Positions 38,189 through 48,410 of a stretch of 64,000 bases of DNA are shown piece by piece. Below the pieces are notes generated by a model, which was given only the letters and a program-made list of their open reading frames with translations, did not search any database and was not told the DNA's origin. Where the stretch lies: the NCBI GenBank assembly GCA_963769435.1, contig CAVYLN010000001.1, forward strand, positions 558,001 through 622,000, in the 5' to 3' direction. The stretch comes from JADKAV01 sp963769435. GTDB lineage: Bacteria; Actinomycetota; Actinomycetes; S36-B12; UBA10799. Position 1 is the stretch's first letter. Each line of letters starts with the position of its first letter. Position numbers and translations under genes: made by a program.

Positions 38189-38613
38189 TCGCCCTCGACC
38201 TCGACCGCGTCGGCGGCGTCGGCCAAGTCACTGGCCTCGGACTCACCCTCGGCCTGCGCCACATCCCGCATGGTCGGCTCGGCATGCGGCTCCTCCACCT
38301 GCTCGAGCACATCCACCTCGGCGGCCGCGCGACCCGCCCGCGAGCGGCGCACCGCAACCGCCACAGCGACCCCCAGCCCCACGACCGCGAACCCGAGAGC
38401 AACTTTGGGAAATGCCCGCGTGCACGCGTTCATCCCGTGCTGCGCCCGCTCCAGCGTCGCGTCTGCGTGGGCGAGCACCTTGTCCGCCCCGACGACAGCA
38501 CGGTCCGCGTCCCCCAGTGCCTGGTCGGCGTTGACGACCGCTTTGTCTATCACCGCCAGTGCTTCTTCGAGTGTGTCGATCCCGCCGCGCAACTTCTCGA
38601 TTCCCTTGCCCAT
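38185..38613 (-). CDS. Coiled-coil plus single-helix membrane protein, hypothetical
   Basis: 142 aa from the ATG at 38613. The first 70 residues form an amphipathic helical region with repeated Ala-Asp spacing (DKAVVNADQALGDADRAVVG). A hydrophobic helix follows (ALGFAVVGLGVAVAVAV), then a strongly acidic tail (EVDVLEQVEEPHAEPTM...). No family is recognised. Its stop overlaps the hydrolase start by 4 bp, so it is the upstream member of a coupled pair. Confidence 0.7.
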   Translation of the reverse strand: MGKGIEKLRGGIDTLEEALAVIDKAVVNADQALGDADRAVVGADKVLAHADATLERAQHGMNACTRAFPKVALGFAVVGLGVAVAVAVRRSRAGRAAAEVDVLEQVEEPHAEPTMRDVAQAEGESEASDLADAADAVEVEGE

Positions 38614-38694
38614 GGACCCAGAGTGTCCAATGCTCGCCGACTGCGGCAACTCGGGGGCCTACTCGGCGGTGTTCCAGGGCCGCCCCTGACGACC

Positions 38695-39453
38695 TCACGG
38701 CATGATCGTCAGGCCACCGTCGAGCACCAACTCCTGGCCGGTCATCAACGAGGACGCGTCCGAGGCCAGGAAGACCGCACCCGCGGCGACCTCCTCGGGA
38801 CGCCCCCACCGCTGCATGGGCACCCGGGCCAGAACCCCGGCGCCGCCGTCCGGGGCGTCGCGCAGGAACTGCGTCAGATCGGTCTCGATCCATCCCGGCA
38901 GGAGCGTGTTCACCCGGACCCCCGCCCAGGCCCACTCGACGGCCACGCTGCGCGTCAGGGAGATCACCGCGGCCTTGGCAGCCCCGTAGTGGCTCATCAT
39001 GGGAGCGCCGAACAGACCCGCGACGCTGGCCACGTTGATCACCGATCCGGACTTCTGCCCGAGCAACACCGGGCCGACCGCCTGCAAGACGTGGACCGCC
39101 GAGTCGACGTTGAGCCGTTGTGTCTTCTGCCACCCCGAGAAGCGCATCCCGACGATCGGCGATGAGAAGGAGTTCCCACCGGCATTGTTGACGACCACAT
39201 CGACCCCGCCCAGTCCCTCGACCGCAGCCTCGATGGCAGCGGCGACCTGGGACTCGTCGGTCACGTCGGCCACCTGTACGACCGAACGCCGACCGAGATC
39301 GACGATCTCATCGGCGACCAGCTGCAGCAGATCCTCGCTGCGGGCGATCAAAGCGACGTCGGCGCCCTGTCTGGCGAATTCGATCGCGATGTGCCGACCG
39401 ATCCCGCGGGAGGCTCCGGTGACGATCGCCTTCTTGCCTTCCAACTGGTTCAT
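38695..39453 (-). CDS. Short-chain dehydrogenase/reductase
   Basis: 252 aa classical SDR. The cofactor motif is TGASRGIGRHIA, the structural motif NNAGG, and the catalytic Ser and Tyr-Lys are in NVASVAG and YGAAKAAV. The C-terminus reads FLASDASSLMTGQELVLDGG, typical of FabG-like members. The ATG at 39453 is chosen over 39465 because it overlaps the preceding gene's stop (ATGA) and follows GGAG. Substrate unknown; acyl-CoA or steroid ketone chemistry is possible. Confidence 0.92.
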   Translation of the reverse strand: MNQLEGKKAIVTGASRGIGRHIAIEFARQGADVALIARSEDLLQLVADEIVDLGRRSVVQVADVTDESQVAAAIEAAVEGLGGVDVVVNNAGGNSFSSPIVGMRFSGWQKTQRLNVDSAVHVLQAVGPVLLGQKSGSVINVASVAGLFGAPMMSHYGAAKAAVISLTRSVAVEWAWAGVRVNTLLPGWIETDLTQFLRDAPDGGAGVLARVPMQRWGRPEEVAAGAVFLASDASSLMTGQELVLDGGLTIMP

Positions 39454-40187
39454 ATGTCGCTCCATCTACTCATCGGGCCATCCCATTCGGACGGCAGGCG
39501 TGTGGGTCGGCCGGTGACTGCGCTGACCACCTCATCCAGCACGATGCTGGTGTACTTCTCCCCCACCCACAGGTGTTTGGCCCCTGGCACCGGGACGAAT
39601 CGGGCCTGCGAGACGGTGGCGAAGCGGGGTTCCGCGCCGGCCGGTGGCAGGAAGTCGTCGAACTCGGGCACCATCACCACCAGCGGGCGGCCGTCTGCAT
39701 CCCAGCGGGCCAGGTCGCCGTCGGTCGCATACCGCAGAGGCGGGCTCAGCAGGACTGCTCCCTGCACCGCGGGCAGGAGTCCGTGCCGGATCACGACGTC
39801 GGTGCCGAAACTCCAGCCCACGACCCAGATGTTCGGCAGTCCGGCTGCCCGCACGGCATCCACCGCGGCCCGCAGGTCGAGGCCCTCCCCAGCGCCGGCG
39901 TCGAACTGGCCCTGAGAGGTCCCCGCCGCGCTGCTGGTCCCGCGGGTGTTGAACCGCATCACGGCGATGTCGGCCAAGGCGGGCAGGCGCCACGCCGCCT
40001 TGCGGAAGAGATGTGAGTCCATCATCCCGCCGTGTGTGGGCAGGGGGTGGACACACACGATGCAGCCCACGGGGGCCTCGGATTCGGGAAGGGCCAGTTC
40101 GGCCACCAGATCCAAGCCGTCCTCGGTGCGCAGCGTCATCGGCTCGCGCCGGGCCGGCAGCACCGCATTGGCCGTGATCGATTGCAC
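39450..40187 (-). CDS. Alpha/beta hydrolase (S9/DLH-like)
   Basis: 245 aa. Its features are CVHPLPTHGGMMDSHLFR, FNTRGTSSAAGTSQGQFD, the nucleophile elbow GWSFGT and a C-terminal His in GAKHLWVGE. This matches the family of intracellular hydrolases related to dienelactone hydrolase. Its stop overlaps the SDR start by 4 bp, so the two are likely to act on a shared pathway, not identified here. Confidence 0.87.
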   Translation of the reverse strand: MQSITANAVLPARREPMTLRTEDGLDLVAELALPESEAPVGCIVCVHPLPTHGGMMDSHLFRKAAWRLPALADIAVMRFNTRGTSSAAGTSQGQFDAGAGEGLDLRAAVDAVRAAGLPNIWVVGWSFGTDVVIRHGLLPAVQGAVLLSPPLRYATDGDLARWDADGRPLVVMVPEFDDFLPPAGAEPRFATVSQARFVPVPGAKHLWVGEKYTSIVLDEVVSAVTGRPTRLPSEWDGPMSRWSDI

Positions 40188-40208
40188 GCGCCTCAGCCTA
40201 TCCGCGGG

Positions 40209-41802
40209 TCACCCCTGGACATCGCGGCGCCGCCAGCCGATCATGCCCACCACGAGCAACGCCACGGCCAGCAGACTCAGAGGCACGAGCCCGGTGAGGC
40301 TGGCACCGGGGCTCGGAAGCCCGGGCGAGTGCACGAACGGGGACAGATCCATGAGCCATTGCGGAGCCTCCCACAGCGGCCCGAGTTCCCCCACGATGAC
40401 AGCGAACGCGAAAAGTCCCCAGATCACGCCCACGAGGCGGGGCCACCACCCGAAGACGAGCATCACCGCGGTGGTCATTACCCACGCCGCCGGTACCCGT
40501 GCGAGCGCGGCCACCACCATGGACGTGATCTGGCCTGCGTCCTCGGTCGCCACCCACGCACCGATGCCGATGGCCACCCCGGTCACCGTCATCACGGCAG
40601 CCACCCCGAGCAGTGCCATCATCATGTGGCTGATCGCCCATCGTTGCCTCGAGACCGGGGTGGACAGCAGCGCCTCCACGTGACCGCTGGACTCCTCGGA
40701 GCGCATCCGACTGGCCGCCTCGATCCCGTATCCGGCCACAATCACGCCCGCGATGCCCACTTCCGCGGCGAGGAACGCATCGCTGAGCGCCTCCGCTCCG
40801 CCGAGCCTCTGCAGGAACTCGGCGGCCTGCGGTGAATCGAGGAAGCCGGTGAGCGAGTCCGCGAGGGAACCCAGCAGGAATCCGAACCCCGCGAAACCCA
40901 CCGCCCAGGCGAACAGCACGTTGCGCTGGAGTCGCCAGGCGAGCCCGAACACGCCGTCGATCGTGCCGACCGCAGGGCCGGGCCGATCCTTGAGCAGCCC
41001 AGCATCGAGATCCCGACGGCTGCGCAGGACCACCGCTACCGGGATGCAGACCGCGGCCATGGCTGTCGGGAGCAGCAGTACCCACCAACGGTCTCCGGCG
41101 TAGGCGCGGACCTGCTGCATCCAGCCGATCGGGGACAGCCACGACAGCCAGTTCGGACCACCCGAGGCGACGTCGCCGACCGCCCGCAGCCCGTACGCCA
41201 CCGCGATGGCGATCAGCGCCAAGCCGCGGGCCGCACGAGCCCCGGTGGTGACCTGGGCGCACACGCCGGCCAGCGACGCGAACGCGATACCGGTGAAGGC
41301 CCAACCCATTCCGAAGGCGAACGACCCCTCGACGTCCAGACCAGCGGCGATCAAGAGCCACAGCACTGGCGGCTCCGAGCACGAGGCTCGCGCCGATCGC
41401 AACGATGAGTGCCGCGGCCAGGGGGGCGATCCGGCCCAGCGCGACCGAGCCCATCAGTTCGAGGCGTCCAGCCTCCTCCTCGGCCCGGGTGTGACGAACG
41501 ACGACGAACACCATCAGCAGGGCCACGATCGCGGCCCCGAACGCCGTCAGCTTGAACAACGACAACGCTCCGATCGAGGTCGGATCGTAGATGGGCCCGT
41601 AGAGGGCGACCAACGAGGAGGTGGCGTTGACGAGTTCGGCCGCCTGCACTCGCTGCGCCTCATCGGGGTAGAGACCCACCGTGGCACTGGCCGACACGCC
41701 TGCCATCGCCGCGAACCCCAGGATCCAGGCCGACAGCAGGAAACGATCACGGCGCAGCGCCAGGCGCACCATCGCCGCAGTGCCGGTCAGACTCTCAGGC
41801 AT
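40209..41802 (-). CDS. ABC-2 type exporter permease (one apparent frameshift)
   Basis: About 531 aa after repair. The N-terminal part starts MPESLTGTAAMVRLALRRDR and carries RHTRAEEEAGRLELMGSV. After a shift at about 41354 (an extra T in CTTGATC) it continues IAAGLDVEGSFAFGMGW to the C-terminal GWRRRDVQG. Around twelve hydrophobic segments in two halves match the tetronasin/polyketide exporter permease family. Its start overlaps the 3' end of the ATPase gene by 8 bp. It is the membrane half of a drug or lipid exporter. Confidence 0.88.
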
Positions 41803-42694
41803 CGGAACCATCCCGTTGCTGATAGTGCCGGAGAAAGACCTCCTCCAGGGTCGGCTGCTGGCTGACCAGGGACTCGGCGCCGGCCCGCGACAGGGCGTCG
41901 AGCAACCCCGCGATTCCGTGGGGATCCACCTCACAGGTCACTGTCCGGCCCTCCACGCCCAGACCGTGCACGCCCGGCAGCTGGGCCAGCCCCTCGGGAA
42001 CCGTGCTCACCGTGGCGGTGACCCTGGTACGTGCCAGGTGCCGCAGTTCGGCCAGCGTCCCGCTCTCCATCACCGCACCGTTGCGGATGATCGTCACCCG
42101 GTCACTGAGCGCCTCGGCCTCGCTGAGGATGTGACTGCTCAGCAGGATCGTCCCCGAGTTGTCGCGGAACTCGTGAACGCATTGCCGGAACCGTGCGTCC
42201 ATCAACGGATCCAGACCCGATGTCGGTTCGTCGAGCAGCAGCAGCGGCACATCACTGGCCAGCGCCGAGACCAGCGCGACCTTCTGCCGGTTGCCCTTGG
42301 AGTAGGTCCGGGACTTCTTCGTCGGATCGAGCTCGAACATCTCGATGTAGCGCTCGCGCCGCTTCGGGTCCAGTCCGCCGCGGAGCCGCCCGAGCATGTC
42401 GATCACCTCACCCCCGGACAGTTGCGGCCAGAGGTTGACCTCACCGGGCACGTAGGCCAGGCGACGGTGCAGGTCGACCGCATCCTTCCACGGGTCGCCC
42501 CCCAACAGCGTGATCGAACCCGCGTCGATCCTCAGCAGACCCAGCAGGATCCGCAGCGTGGTGGTCTTGCCCGCGCCGTTGGGGCCCAGGAAGGCATGGA
42601 CCTCTCCGGGGCTGACCTCGAGGTCCAACCCGTCGAGGGCCACCGTGTTCCCGAACCTCTTGACCACACCGCTCATCTGGATGACTGGGGCCAT
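41795..42694 (-). CDS. ABC exporter ATP-binding protein
   Basis: 299 aa. Walker A GPNGAGKTTT, signature YSKGNRQKVAL (a divergent LSGGQ form common in this subfamily), Walker B LLLLDEPTSGLDP, and the switch His in LSSHILSEAE. The C-terminal DUF4162-like region (about residues 215-295) is typical of drug and tetronasin exporters. It forms a two-gene exporter with the downstream permease. Confidence 0.94.
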   Translation of the reverse strand: MAPVIQMSGVVKRFGNTVALDGLDLEVSPGEVHAFLGPNGAGKTTTLRILLGLLRIDAGSITLLGGDPWKDAVDLHRRLAYVPGEVNLWPQLSGGEVIDMLGRLRGGLDPKRRERYIEMFELDPTKKSRTYSKGNRQKVALVSALASDVPLLLLDEPTSGLDPLMDARFRQCVHEFRDNSGTILLSSHILSEAEALSDRVTIIRNGAVMESGTLAELRHLARTRVTATVSTVPEGLAQLPGVHGLGVEGRTVTCEVDPHGIAGLLDALSRAGAESLVSQQPTLEEVFLRHYQQRDGSDA

Positions 42695-42817
42695 ACTTCG
42701 ACGGTACTCCCGGTCCGGACGGCAGCGGCGAACGTCCGGTCAGTCGGCGACGCGATCCTGCTCGGGAGTGTGGGTGAGGTCTGGGCTCGGCCGTCTCCCA
42801 TGGCAGCCCTGTGCCCA

Positions 42818-43748
42818 CTATGGGCGCCTGCCCCCGGCGTGGGAGAGGCCCGGAGTCGTCGGAGACGAGGTTGCGACCCGCCTTCTTGCTGACGTACATG
42901 AGCCGGTCGGCACGGTCCAGCAACTCGTCGAACGTCTCGTCCGGACGAGCCATTGCGATCCCGGCCGAGATGGTCACCCGGATCTGCTGCTCACCGGCCT
43001 GGATCCAGGAGTGCTCCACGAGCATCCGCAACCGCTCCGCGCTGATCTCCAGCCCTTCGTCGGTGGCGCCGGGCAGGATCGCCAGAAACTCCTCCCCGCC
43101 CCAGCGGATGGGGTAGTCCGTGCTGCGCAGGCCATTCGCCAGGCTCTGTCCGACCATCCGCAGCACCGCGTCGCCGGTGGCATGTCCGTGTTCATCATTG
43201 ACCGACTTGAAGTGGTCGATATCGATGAAGACGAGACCCAGACTGGTCACACCGCTGCTCACCGCAGCTATCACGGGTTCGACCTGCGCCAAGGCGTAGC
43301 GACGGTTCCCCAGATCCGTCAGCGGATCGATATAGGCGTCCTCCTGGCGCTCGCGCGGAGAGATCTGCGCGAACCTGGTCGACGGCCGGCGGTGGAACAC
43401 CTCCACCGACCCGATGATCGAGCCGTCCGGGTCCCGGATGGCGCTGCCCTTCACGGCGACCGGCACCCGGTGACCCTGCTTGTGGTGCAGATACACCTGA
43501 GCGTCGCGGGACTTCCCGTCCTTCATGACACCGGCCAAGGGACACCCGGTCAGACACAACTGATGGCCGCTCTCGCTGACATGACGGAGGATCCCCTCGG
43601 AGCACGAGTGATTCAGGACTTCGTCGGCCGAGTACCCGGTGATGTGTTCGGCGCCCGCGTTCCAGTAGGTGATACGCCGGTCACGATCGACGAAGTAGAC
43701 CCCGTCCTCCATCTGCTCGAGGATGGTCCGATAGACCTCCTCCTCCAT
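42818..43748 (-). CDS. Cys-rich PAS diguanylate cyclase (3' end uncertain)
   Basis: About 310 aa. A single PAS domain (about residues 5-120) has three Cys in the order C-x16-C-x4-C (NHSCSEGILRHV then LCLTGCPL). The GGDEF domain (about 140-300) has GGEEF with an RSTD I-site five residues upstream. As sequenced, the frame stays open to 42441, across the first 250 bases of the ABC ATPase gene in another frame. I think an indel in the G run near 42838 hid the natural stop at 42818. It probably makes c-di-GMP in response to a metal, redox or gas signal. Confidence 0.82.
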
Positions 43749-43877
43749 TGGCCCTCCAACCCTGACCCCCCAACTCGCAGGCTAAGCCCGGGACGGCGCC
43801 CGGAGCGCGCCGAAGGACTTCGGCCCGGCCTACGGACACGGACTGCAACCAACCGGGTCTGGCTCTAGATTGGCGCC

Positions 43878-44286
43878 ATGCCCAAAGTCACGATCACCCG
43901 CACCGCCCTCGGCTCGTACACCGCCTCCAACCAGGCCGGCGCGGCCATCCGGTTCGGGGAGGGCGAGGACGAGTTCACACCGGTCGAACTCCTGCTCGTG
44001 GCTCTCGGCGGCTGTACCGGGATGGATGTCGACTACCTGACCTCGCGCCGCGCTGAACCGGAGGGCTTCGAGATCGACGTGGACGCCGAGAAGGTGAAGG
44101 ATCCGGAGGAAGGCAACCGCCTCGAGGATGTGACTGTCACATTCCGGTTGCGCTTCCCGGACGGCGAGGACGGCGATCGCGCCCGGACCGCCCTGCCCAC
44201 GGCGGTCCAGCGTTCACACGAGCGCCTGTGCACCGTGGGAAGGTCACTGGAACTGCCGACACCGGTGCATCAATCACATCGAGTGA
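43878..44286 (+). CDS. OsmC-like protein (apparent frameshift near the end)
   Basis: About 136 aa. Family hallmarks are LVALGGCTGMDVDYLTSRR with the first redox Cys and SHERLCTVGRSLEL with the second. As sequenced the frame runs on to 44309. A shift near 44267 restores the usual ending (TPV...INHIE and stop at 44284-44286). Two conserved Cys suggest a thiol-dependent hydroperoxide reductase activity. Convergent with the small CxxC protein at 44274-44531. Confidence 0.85.
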
Positions 44287-44531
44287 CGCAGACGGGCGAA
44301 ACACGGTGAGTGCCAGTGGCGGCGTGCGTCGGGGCCGTCCCGATCACTCCATGCGACCAGGTGCGCCACCCCGACGCCGATGTTCTGGTTGCACCCCGGG
44401 CACACGTACGTCTTGGTCGCCTGGGCCCCTGGCACGTTCTGGACGACGAAATCGCCCACACGCCGCCGCGAGGCGTAGCCCGCGGACAGCGGACGGACGT
44501 CGTCGACCCGACGCCGGTTGTGGCGGCCCAT
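44274..44531 (-). CDS. Small Cys/His (zinc-ribbon-like) actinobacterial protein
   Basis: 85 aa. An Arg-rich N-terminus (MGRHNRRRVDDVRPLS) is followed by VPGAQATKTYVCPGCNQNIG and ending segments with RRHWHSPCFARL. CxxC plus a distal H-x-x-C makes a likely metal site. It matches a small conserved protein common in actinobacteria, often annotated as ATP/GTP-binding, with no known function. It lies just downstream of the dehydrogenase gene on the same strand. Confidence 0.75.
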   Translation of the reverse strand: MGRHNRRRVDDVRPLSAGYASRRRVGDFVVQNVPGAQATKTYVCPGCNQNIGVGVAHLVAWSDRDGPDARRHWHSPCFARLRHSM

Positions 44532-44554
44532 GCCCCCAAGGGTAGGACCGGCGC

Positions 44555-46230
44555 TCAGCGGTAGGCGCGGAAACCCCTGCCGGACTTGCGTCCCATGTAG
44601 CCGGCCTCGACCATCTGCTCGAGCAATCGCGCAGGCGCGAGCTCGGGCAGGCGGAACTCCGAGTGCAGAGTCTGCTCGATGGCCAGCGACACGTCGTTGC
44701 CCACCACATCGAGCAGCGCGAACGGGCCGAGCGGCAGGCCCGCACCCTTCGTCATGACCGTGTCGATCTCGTCGGCGGTCGCATAGTGTGACTCGAGCAG
44801 CAGGACCGCGTCGTTGAGGTAGGGGAACAGCAACGCGTTCACGATGAAGCCCGCGCGATCTCCGCACTTCACCGCGTGCTTGCCGATCTTGGAGCAGAGA
44901 TCGACCACGGTGGCGGTGACATCGGCCCCGGTGGTCACGGGGCTGACCACCTCGACGAGTTTCATGATCGGTGCCGGGTTGAAGAAGTGCATCCCGACCA
45001 CGTCCTGGGGCCGACCGGTGACGGCGGCCATCTCGACAACGGGCAGCGATGATGTGGTGGTCGCGAGGATCGCCCCCGGCTTGCAGATCCGGTCGAGGTC
45101 GCGGAAGAGGTCCAGCTTGACGTCGAGGTTCTCGACGATGGCCTCCACGACCAGGTCGACGTCGGCAAGCGCCTCGCGCTCGGTCGCCCCGGTGATCCTG
45201 CCCAGCACCTCGTCCCGGGCCTCTTCGGTCATCCGGCCCTTGGCAACGGCCTTGTCCAAGGACTTGGTCACGGCCGCGCGCACACCGGCGACCTTCTCGT
45301 CGCTGCGTGCCACGAAGACGACCTCGTAGCCGCTCTTCGCGAACACCTCGACGATGCCGGAGGCCATGGTCCCGGTGCCCACGACACCCACGGACGACAC
45401 TGGACGCACCGCGGCGTCCGCGTCCTGCCTCGTTCGATGTCGGCCGAGTCACCACTGTGGTCGTAGAACCCCTTTCCGGCCTTCTCCCCCGTGAGCCCGG
45501 CCGCGATCATCTGCTTGAGGATCGGTGCGGGTGCGTGCAACCGGCGCCCGGTCGTCGCATACAGCGCGTCCAGCACGTCGTAGGCGGTGTCGATGCCGAT
45601 CTTGTCGAGCAGGGCGAGCGGACCTATCGGGTAGCCGCAGCCGAAGCGCATGGCTGCGTCGATGTCATCACGACTGGCGTATCCGGACTCGTACATGGTC
45701 ACGGCGTGATTGAGGTAGCCGAAGAGCAGCCCATTGGCGATGTAGCCGGGCTTGGATCGCACGACCGTCGCCTCCCGCCCCATGTCCTGCAGCAATTCCT
45801 GCACCGACTCCACGGCATCACCGTCGGCGAAGTCCGGTCGCACGAGTTCGACGTGGGTGCGTTGCCCATCGTGGGGCATCGCCAGGGCCAGTACACGGTT
45901 GGGCTTCCCAGTGCTCAGGGCGAGGTCGGTCACCGACAGCGCGGTGGCCGTCGTCACCAGGACCGCACCCTCATCAGCAAGGCCTCCGATCTCGCTGAAG
46001 ACCCGGTGCTTGAGGTCGCCATCCTCCGGCAGACACTCGATGATTACCGAGGCCGGCACGATGTCCTGCAGCGACTCACCGACCTGCACGCCGGCACGTT
46101 GCGTCGCGGCCTGCGCCTGTGTCGCGTCCTTCTCGACACCGATGACCGTCCACCCCGCATCCCGCGCCAAACCCGCGATCTGCGATCCGACCGTACCCAC
46201 CCCGACGATTGCCACCGTTTTCTCAGCCAT
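44555..46230 (-). CDS. Fused two-copy 3-hydroxyacyl-CoA dehydrogenase (one apparent frameshift)
   Basis: About 559 aa when joined at about 45425 (one base seems missing; the length supports this). Two complete HAD modules lie in tandem. The N-terminal one (MAEKTVAIVGVGTVGSQIA...) lacks the HFFNP catalytic-loop sequence and reads LALAMPHDGQRTHVELV instead. The C-terminal one has GTGTMASGIVEVFAKSG, VVGMHFFNPAPIMKLVEVV and GRKSGRGFRAYR. This double arrangement is known in actinobacteria. The C-terminal half should oxidise (S)-3-hydroxyacyl-CoA with NAD; the first half may be structural or have other specificity. Confidence 0.85.
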
Positions 46231-46272
46231 GCCCCCAAGTCTGGCAAAGCGGGCCTCAGGGACAATAGGTGG

Positions 46273-47119
46273 GTGTGGCACGCGCGACCGCTGGATGATC
46301 CGGACATCGAGGATGTCGTCGCCATGGTCAACGAATGCGAGCGCGCGGACAGCGGCGAGGTGATGCTCGAAGCCGCGGACCTCGTGTCCGACCTGGCGTC
46401 TCTGGATCGTCAGCGCGACGCGGTGGTCGTGGTCCAGCGCGGCCGGATCGTCGGCTGGGGCATGGTGTGGCAGACCCGCAAGCGGTGGGCGGATGTTCAT
46501 CCGGAGGCGCGGGGCCAGGGCATCGGGGAATGGCTGCTCAAGTGGTCGCAGTGGCGCGCGCAGGCGCTGCACGCCGACCGGATCGGCCAGACCATCGACG
46601 ACGCCCGCACCGATGTCGCCGCCTGGTTGCAGGAGCACGGCTACACACCCCGTTACTCTGCATGGATCCTGAGCGCCCCCGCGCGATCCGGCGAATACAC
46701 CGCGGCGCCGGCAACGTCACCGGAGATCCCTGCGGTCCTCGATCTGTTCGAGACCACGTTCGCCGAACATGCCGACCGAGCGCCGGTGAGCCGGGAGCAG
46801 TGGCGTGCCGCGACCGTGGAGCGGCCGGGATTCGCCGATGACGACCTGTTGGTGCTGCGCGCCGACGGTCGACCGGTGGCCGCGGCGTTCCTCATCGACT
46901 CCGACGAGGTGTGGATCGACAAGACTCGCGGTGGACCCCGCCTACCGGGGACGCGGATTCGCCCGCGAACTATTGATGGCCGCCCAGAGTCGCGCCGCCC
47001 ACCTGGGACATTCGAGGGTGCGACTGTCCACGGACTCGAACGCCGGAGCACTCGAGGTCTACCAGCGCCTCGGGATGACCGTCGAGCGCTCCTTCACGCA
47101 CTATGCGGTGGATCTGTAG
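46273..47119 (+). CDS. Tandem GNAT acetyltransferase (one apparent frameshift)
   Basis: About 282 aa. Two GNAT modules; the first has VHPEARGQGIGEWLLKW, and the second VDPAYRGRGFARELLMAAQ and NAGALEVYQRLGM. Both carry a recognisable acetyl-CoA loop. A shift at about 46923 separates the beta strand VWID from LAVDPAYRG and looks like an indel. The tandem layout resembles mycothiol synthase, but no specific residues identify it, so the substrate is open. Divergent from the double dehydrogenase gene. Confidence 0.82.
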
Positions 47120-47238
47120 GTCGCGTTCGGAGCCAGGTCGTGGCAGCGGCGCGGGTGCCAGAGTTGTGAATATCTGTCGGCTCAACGCCCAGATGTTTGC
47201 ACGCTTGGGCCAGCTGGTGCACCCCGGCAACCTCGTCC

Positions 47239-47910
47239 TCAGAACAGCCGCGAGTCCACGTCGTCGTAGCCGCGCAGATGGTCGTAGTCGACCACCACAC
47301 ACCGGATCCCGCGGTCCTCGGCGAGCGTGCGGGCCTGCGGTTTGATGTCCTGGGCCGCGAACACGCCGGAAACCGGGGCCAGCAGGGGGTCACGGTTGAG
47401 CAACTCCACGTAGCGGGTCAGTTGTTCCACCCCACTGATCTCACCGCGCCGCTTGATCTCCACGGCGACCGCGGCGCCCGTGTCATCCCTGCACAGGAGG
47501 TCGACCGGCCCGATCGCCGTCGGGTACTCGCGCCGCACGAGGGTCCACCTGTCACCGAACGTGTGGACCTGCTCTGCGAGCAACTCCTGCAGGTGCGCCT
47601 CCACCCCGTCCTTGACCAATCCGGGGTCCTGGCCCAGGTTGCCCGACCAGTCGTGCTCCACCTCGCCGAGACGGATGATCAAGCGCTCGCCGGCCTTGTT
47701 GGTGACCTCCCACACGGTGTGCTCGCCGTCGAGACTCTCCTGCAGGCTGCACGGCGGACTCATCCAGTTCAGTGGCTTGTACGCACGGTCGTCCGCGTGG
47801 ATCGAGACCGACCCGTCCGCCTTGAGCAGCAGCAGTCTGCGCGCCATCGGCAGGTGGGCGCTGAGCCGTCCGACGTAGTCCACCTGGCATTCCGCGACAA
47901 CAAGCCGCAT
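47239..47910 (-). CDS. nucS: Mismatch-specific endonuclease NucS (EndoMS)
   Basis: 223 aa. It cuts both strands at G-T, G-G and T-T mismatches, giving the non-canonical mismatch repair of actinobacteria that lack MutS/MutL. The N-terminal dimerisation domain includes LLLLKADGSVSIHADD and KPLNWM. The C-terminal nuclease core is GPVDLLCRDD...VAVEIKRRGEISGVEQL (Asp, Glu, Lys motif). The C-terminal DDVDSRLF may bind the sliding clamp. The ATG shares a base with the stop of the upstream membrane protein. Confidence 0.95.
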   Translation of the reverse strand: MRLVVAECQVDYVGRLSAHLPMARRLLLLKADGSVSIHADDRAYKPLNWMSPPCSLQESLDGEHTVWEVTNKAGERLIIRLGEVEHDWSGNLGQDPGLVKDGVEAHLQELLAEQVHTFGDRWTLVRREYPTAIGPVDLLCRDDTGAAVAVEIKRRGEISGVEQLTRYVELLNRDPLLAPVSGVFAAQDIKPQARTLAEDRGIRCVVVDYDHLRGYDDVDSRLF

Positions 47911-48410
47911 CAGACCAGCACCTTGAAGATGATCATCGCCAAACCCACTGCCGCGGTCCCCGCCGCCCACAGCAGATCCGACCACCGACCACCATCGATG
48001 CGGCTCGTCCCGACCCAGGTGTACGCGAAGAGCGCCACCAGCAGCACCGACATGGCGATCGTCACCAGGACTTCGAAATCCGCGACCAGGAAGGACCCAA
48101 GCCAGGCGGCCCCCGCCAGCAGCAGGCCCGGCAGGATCATCGTCGAACTGTGCACGGCCTCGTGACGCAACCACTCACGTCCGGGGGCGGTGCGCTCGGA
48201 CATCCGGAATGCCAACGCCGAGGCCCAGAAGTGCGCCAGCACCAGACCCACGGCCGTGACGAGCACGACGAAGACCAACTCACCCATCGAGTCGAGGTAG
48301 CCCTTCGCGCTCGCGGCGGCCGTTGCGGCCAGCAGTGTCAAGGAGGCGTACACCACCAGGGAGATCCGGGACGCCGACCCGGCCCCCACCACCCGCTCGA
48401 CCGACTTCAC
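47910..48410 (-). CDS. Membrane protein of unknown function
   Basis: 166 aa with about four membrane helices (ISLVVYASLTLLAATAAA, ELVFVVLVTAVGLVLAHFW, STMILPGLLLAGAAWLGSF, VLVTIAMSVLLVALFAYTW) and a possible fifth at the C-terminus. No domain is recognised. The GTG start overlaps the dehydrogenase stop by 4 bp, and its stop overlaps the nucS start by 1 bp. It thus sits in a tightly coupled three-gene unit with nucS. Confidence 0.78.
   Translation of the reverse strand: MKSVERVVGAGSASRISLVVYASLTLLAATAAASAKGYLDSMGELVFVVLVTAVGLVLAHFWASALAFRMSERTAPGREWLRHEAVHSSTMILPGLLLAGAAWLGSFLVADFEVLVTIAMSVLLVALFAYTWVGTSRIDGGRWSDLLWAAGTAAVGLAMIIFKVLV

Noticed and set aside
42441..42817. C-terminal extension of the PAS-GGDEF protein into the ABC ATPase gene
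   Set aside because: The extension is the ATPase gene read out of frame; an indel near 42838 hiding the stop at 42818 explains it better.
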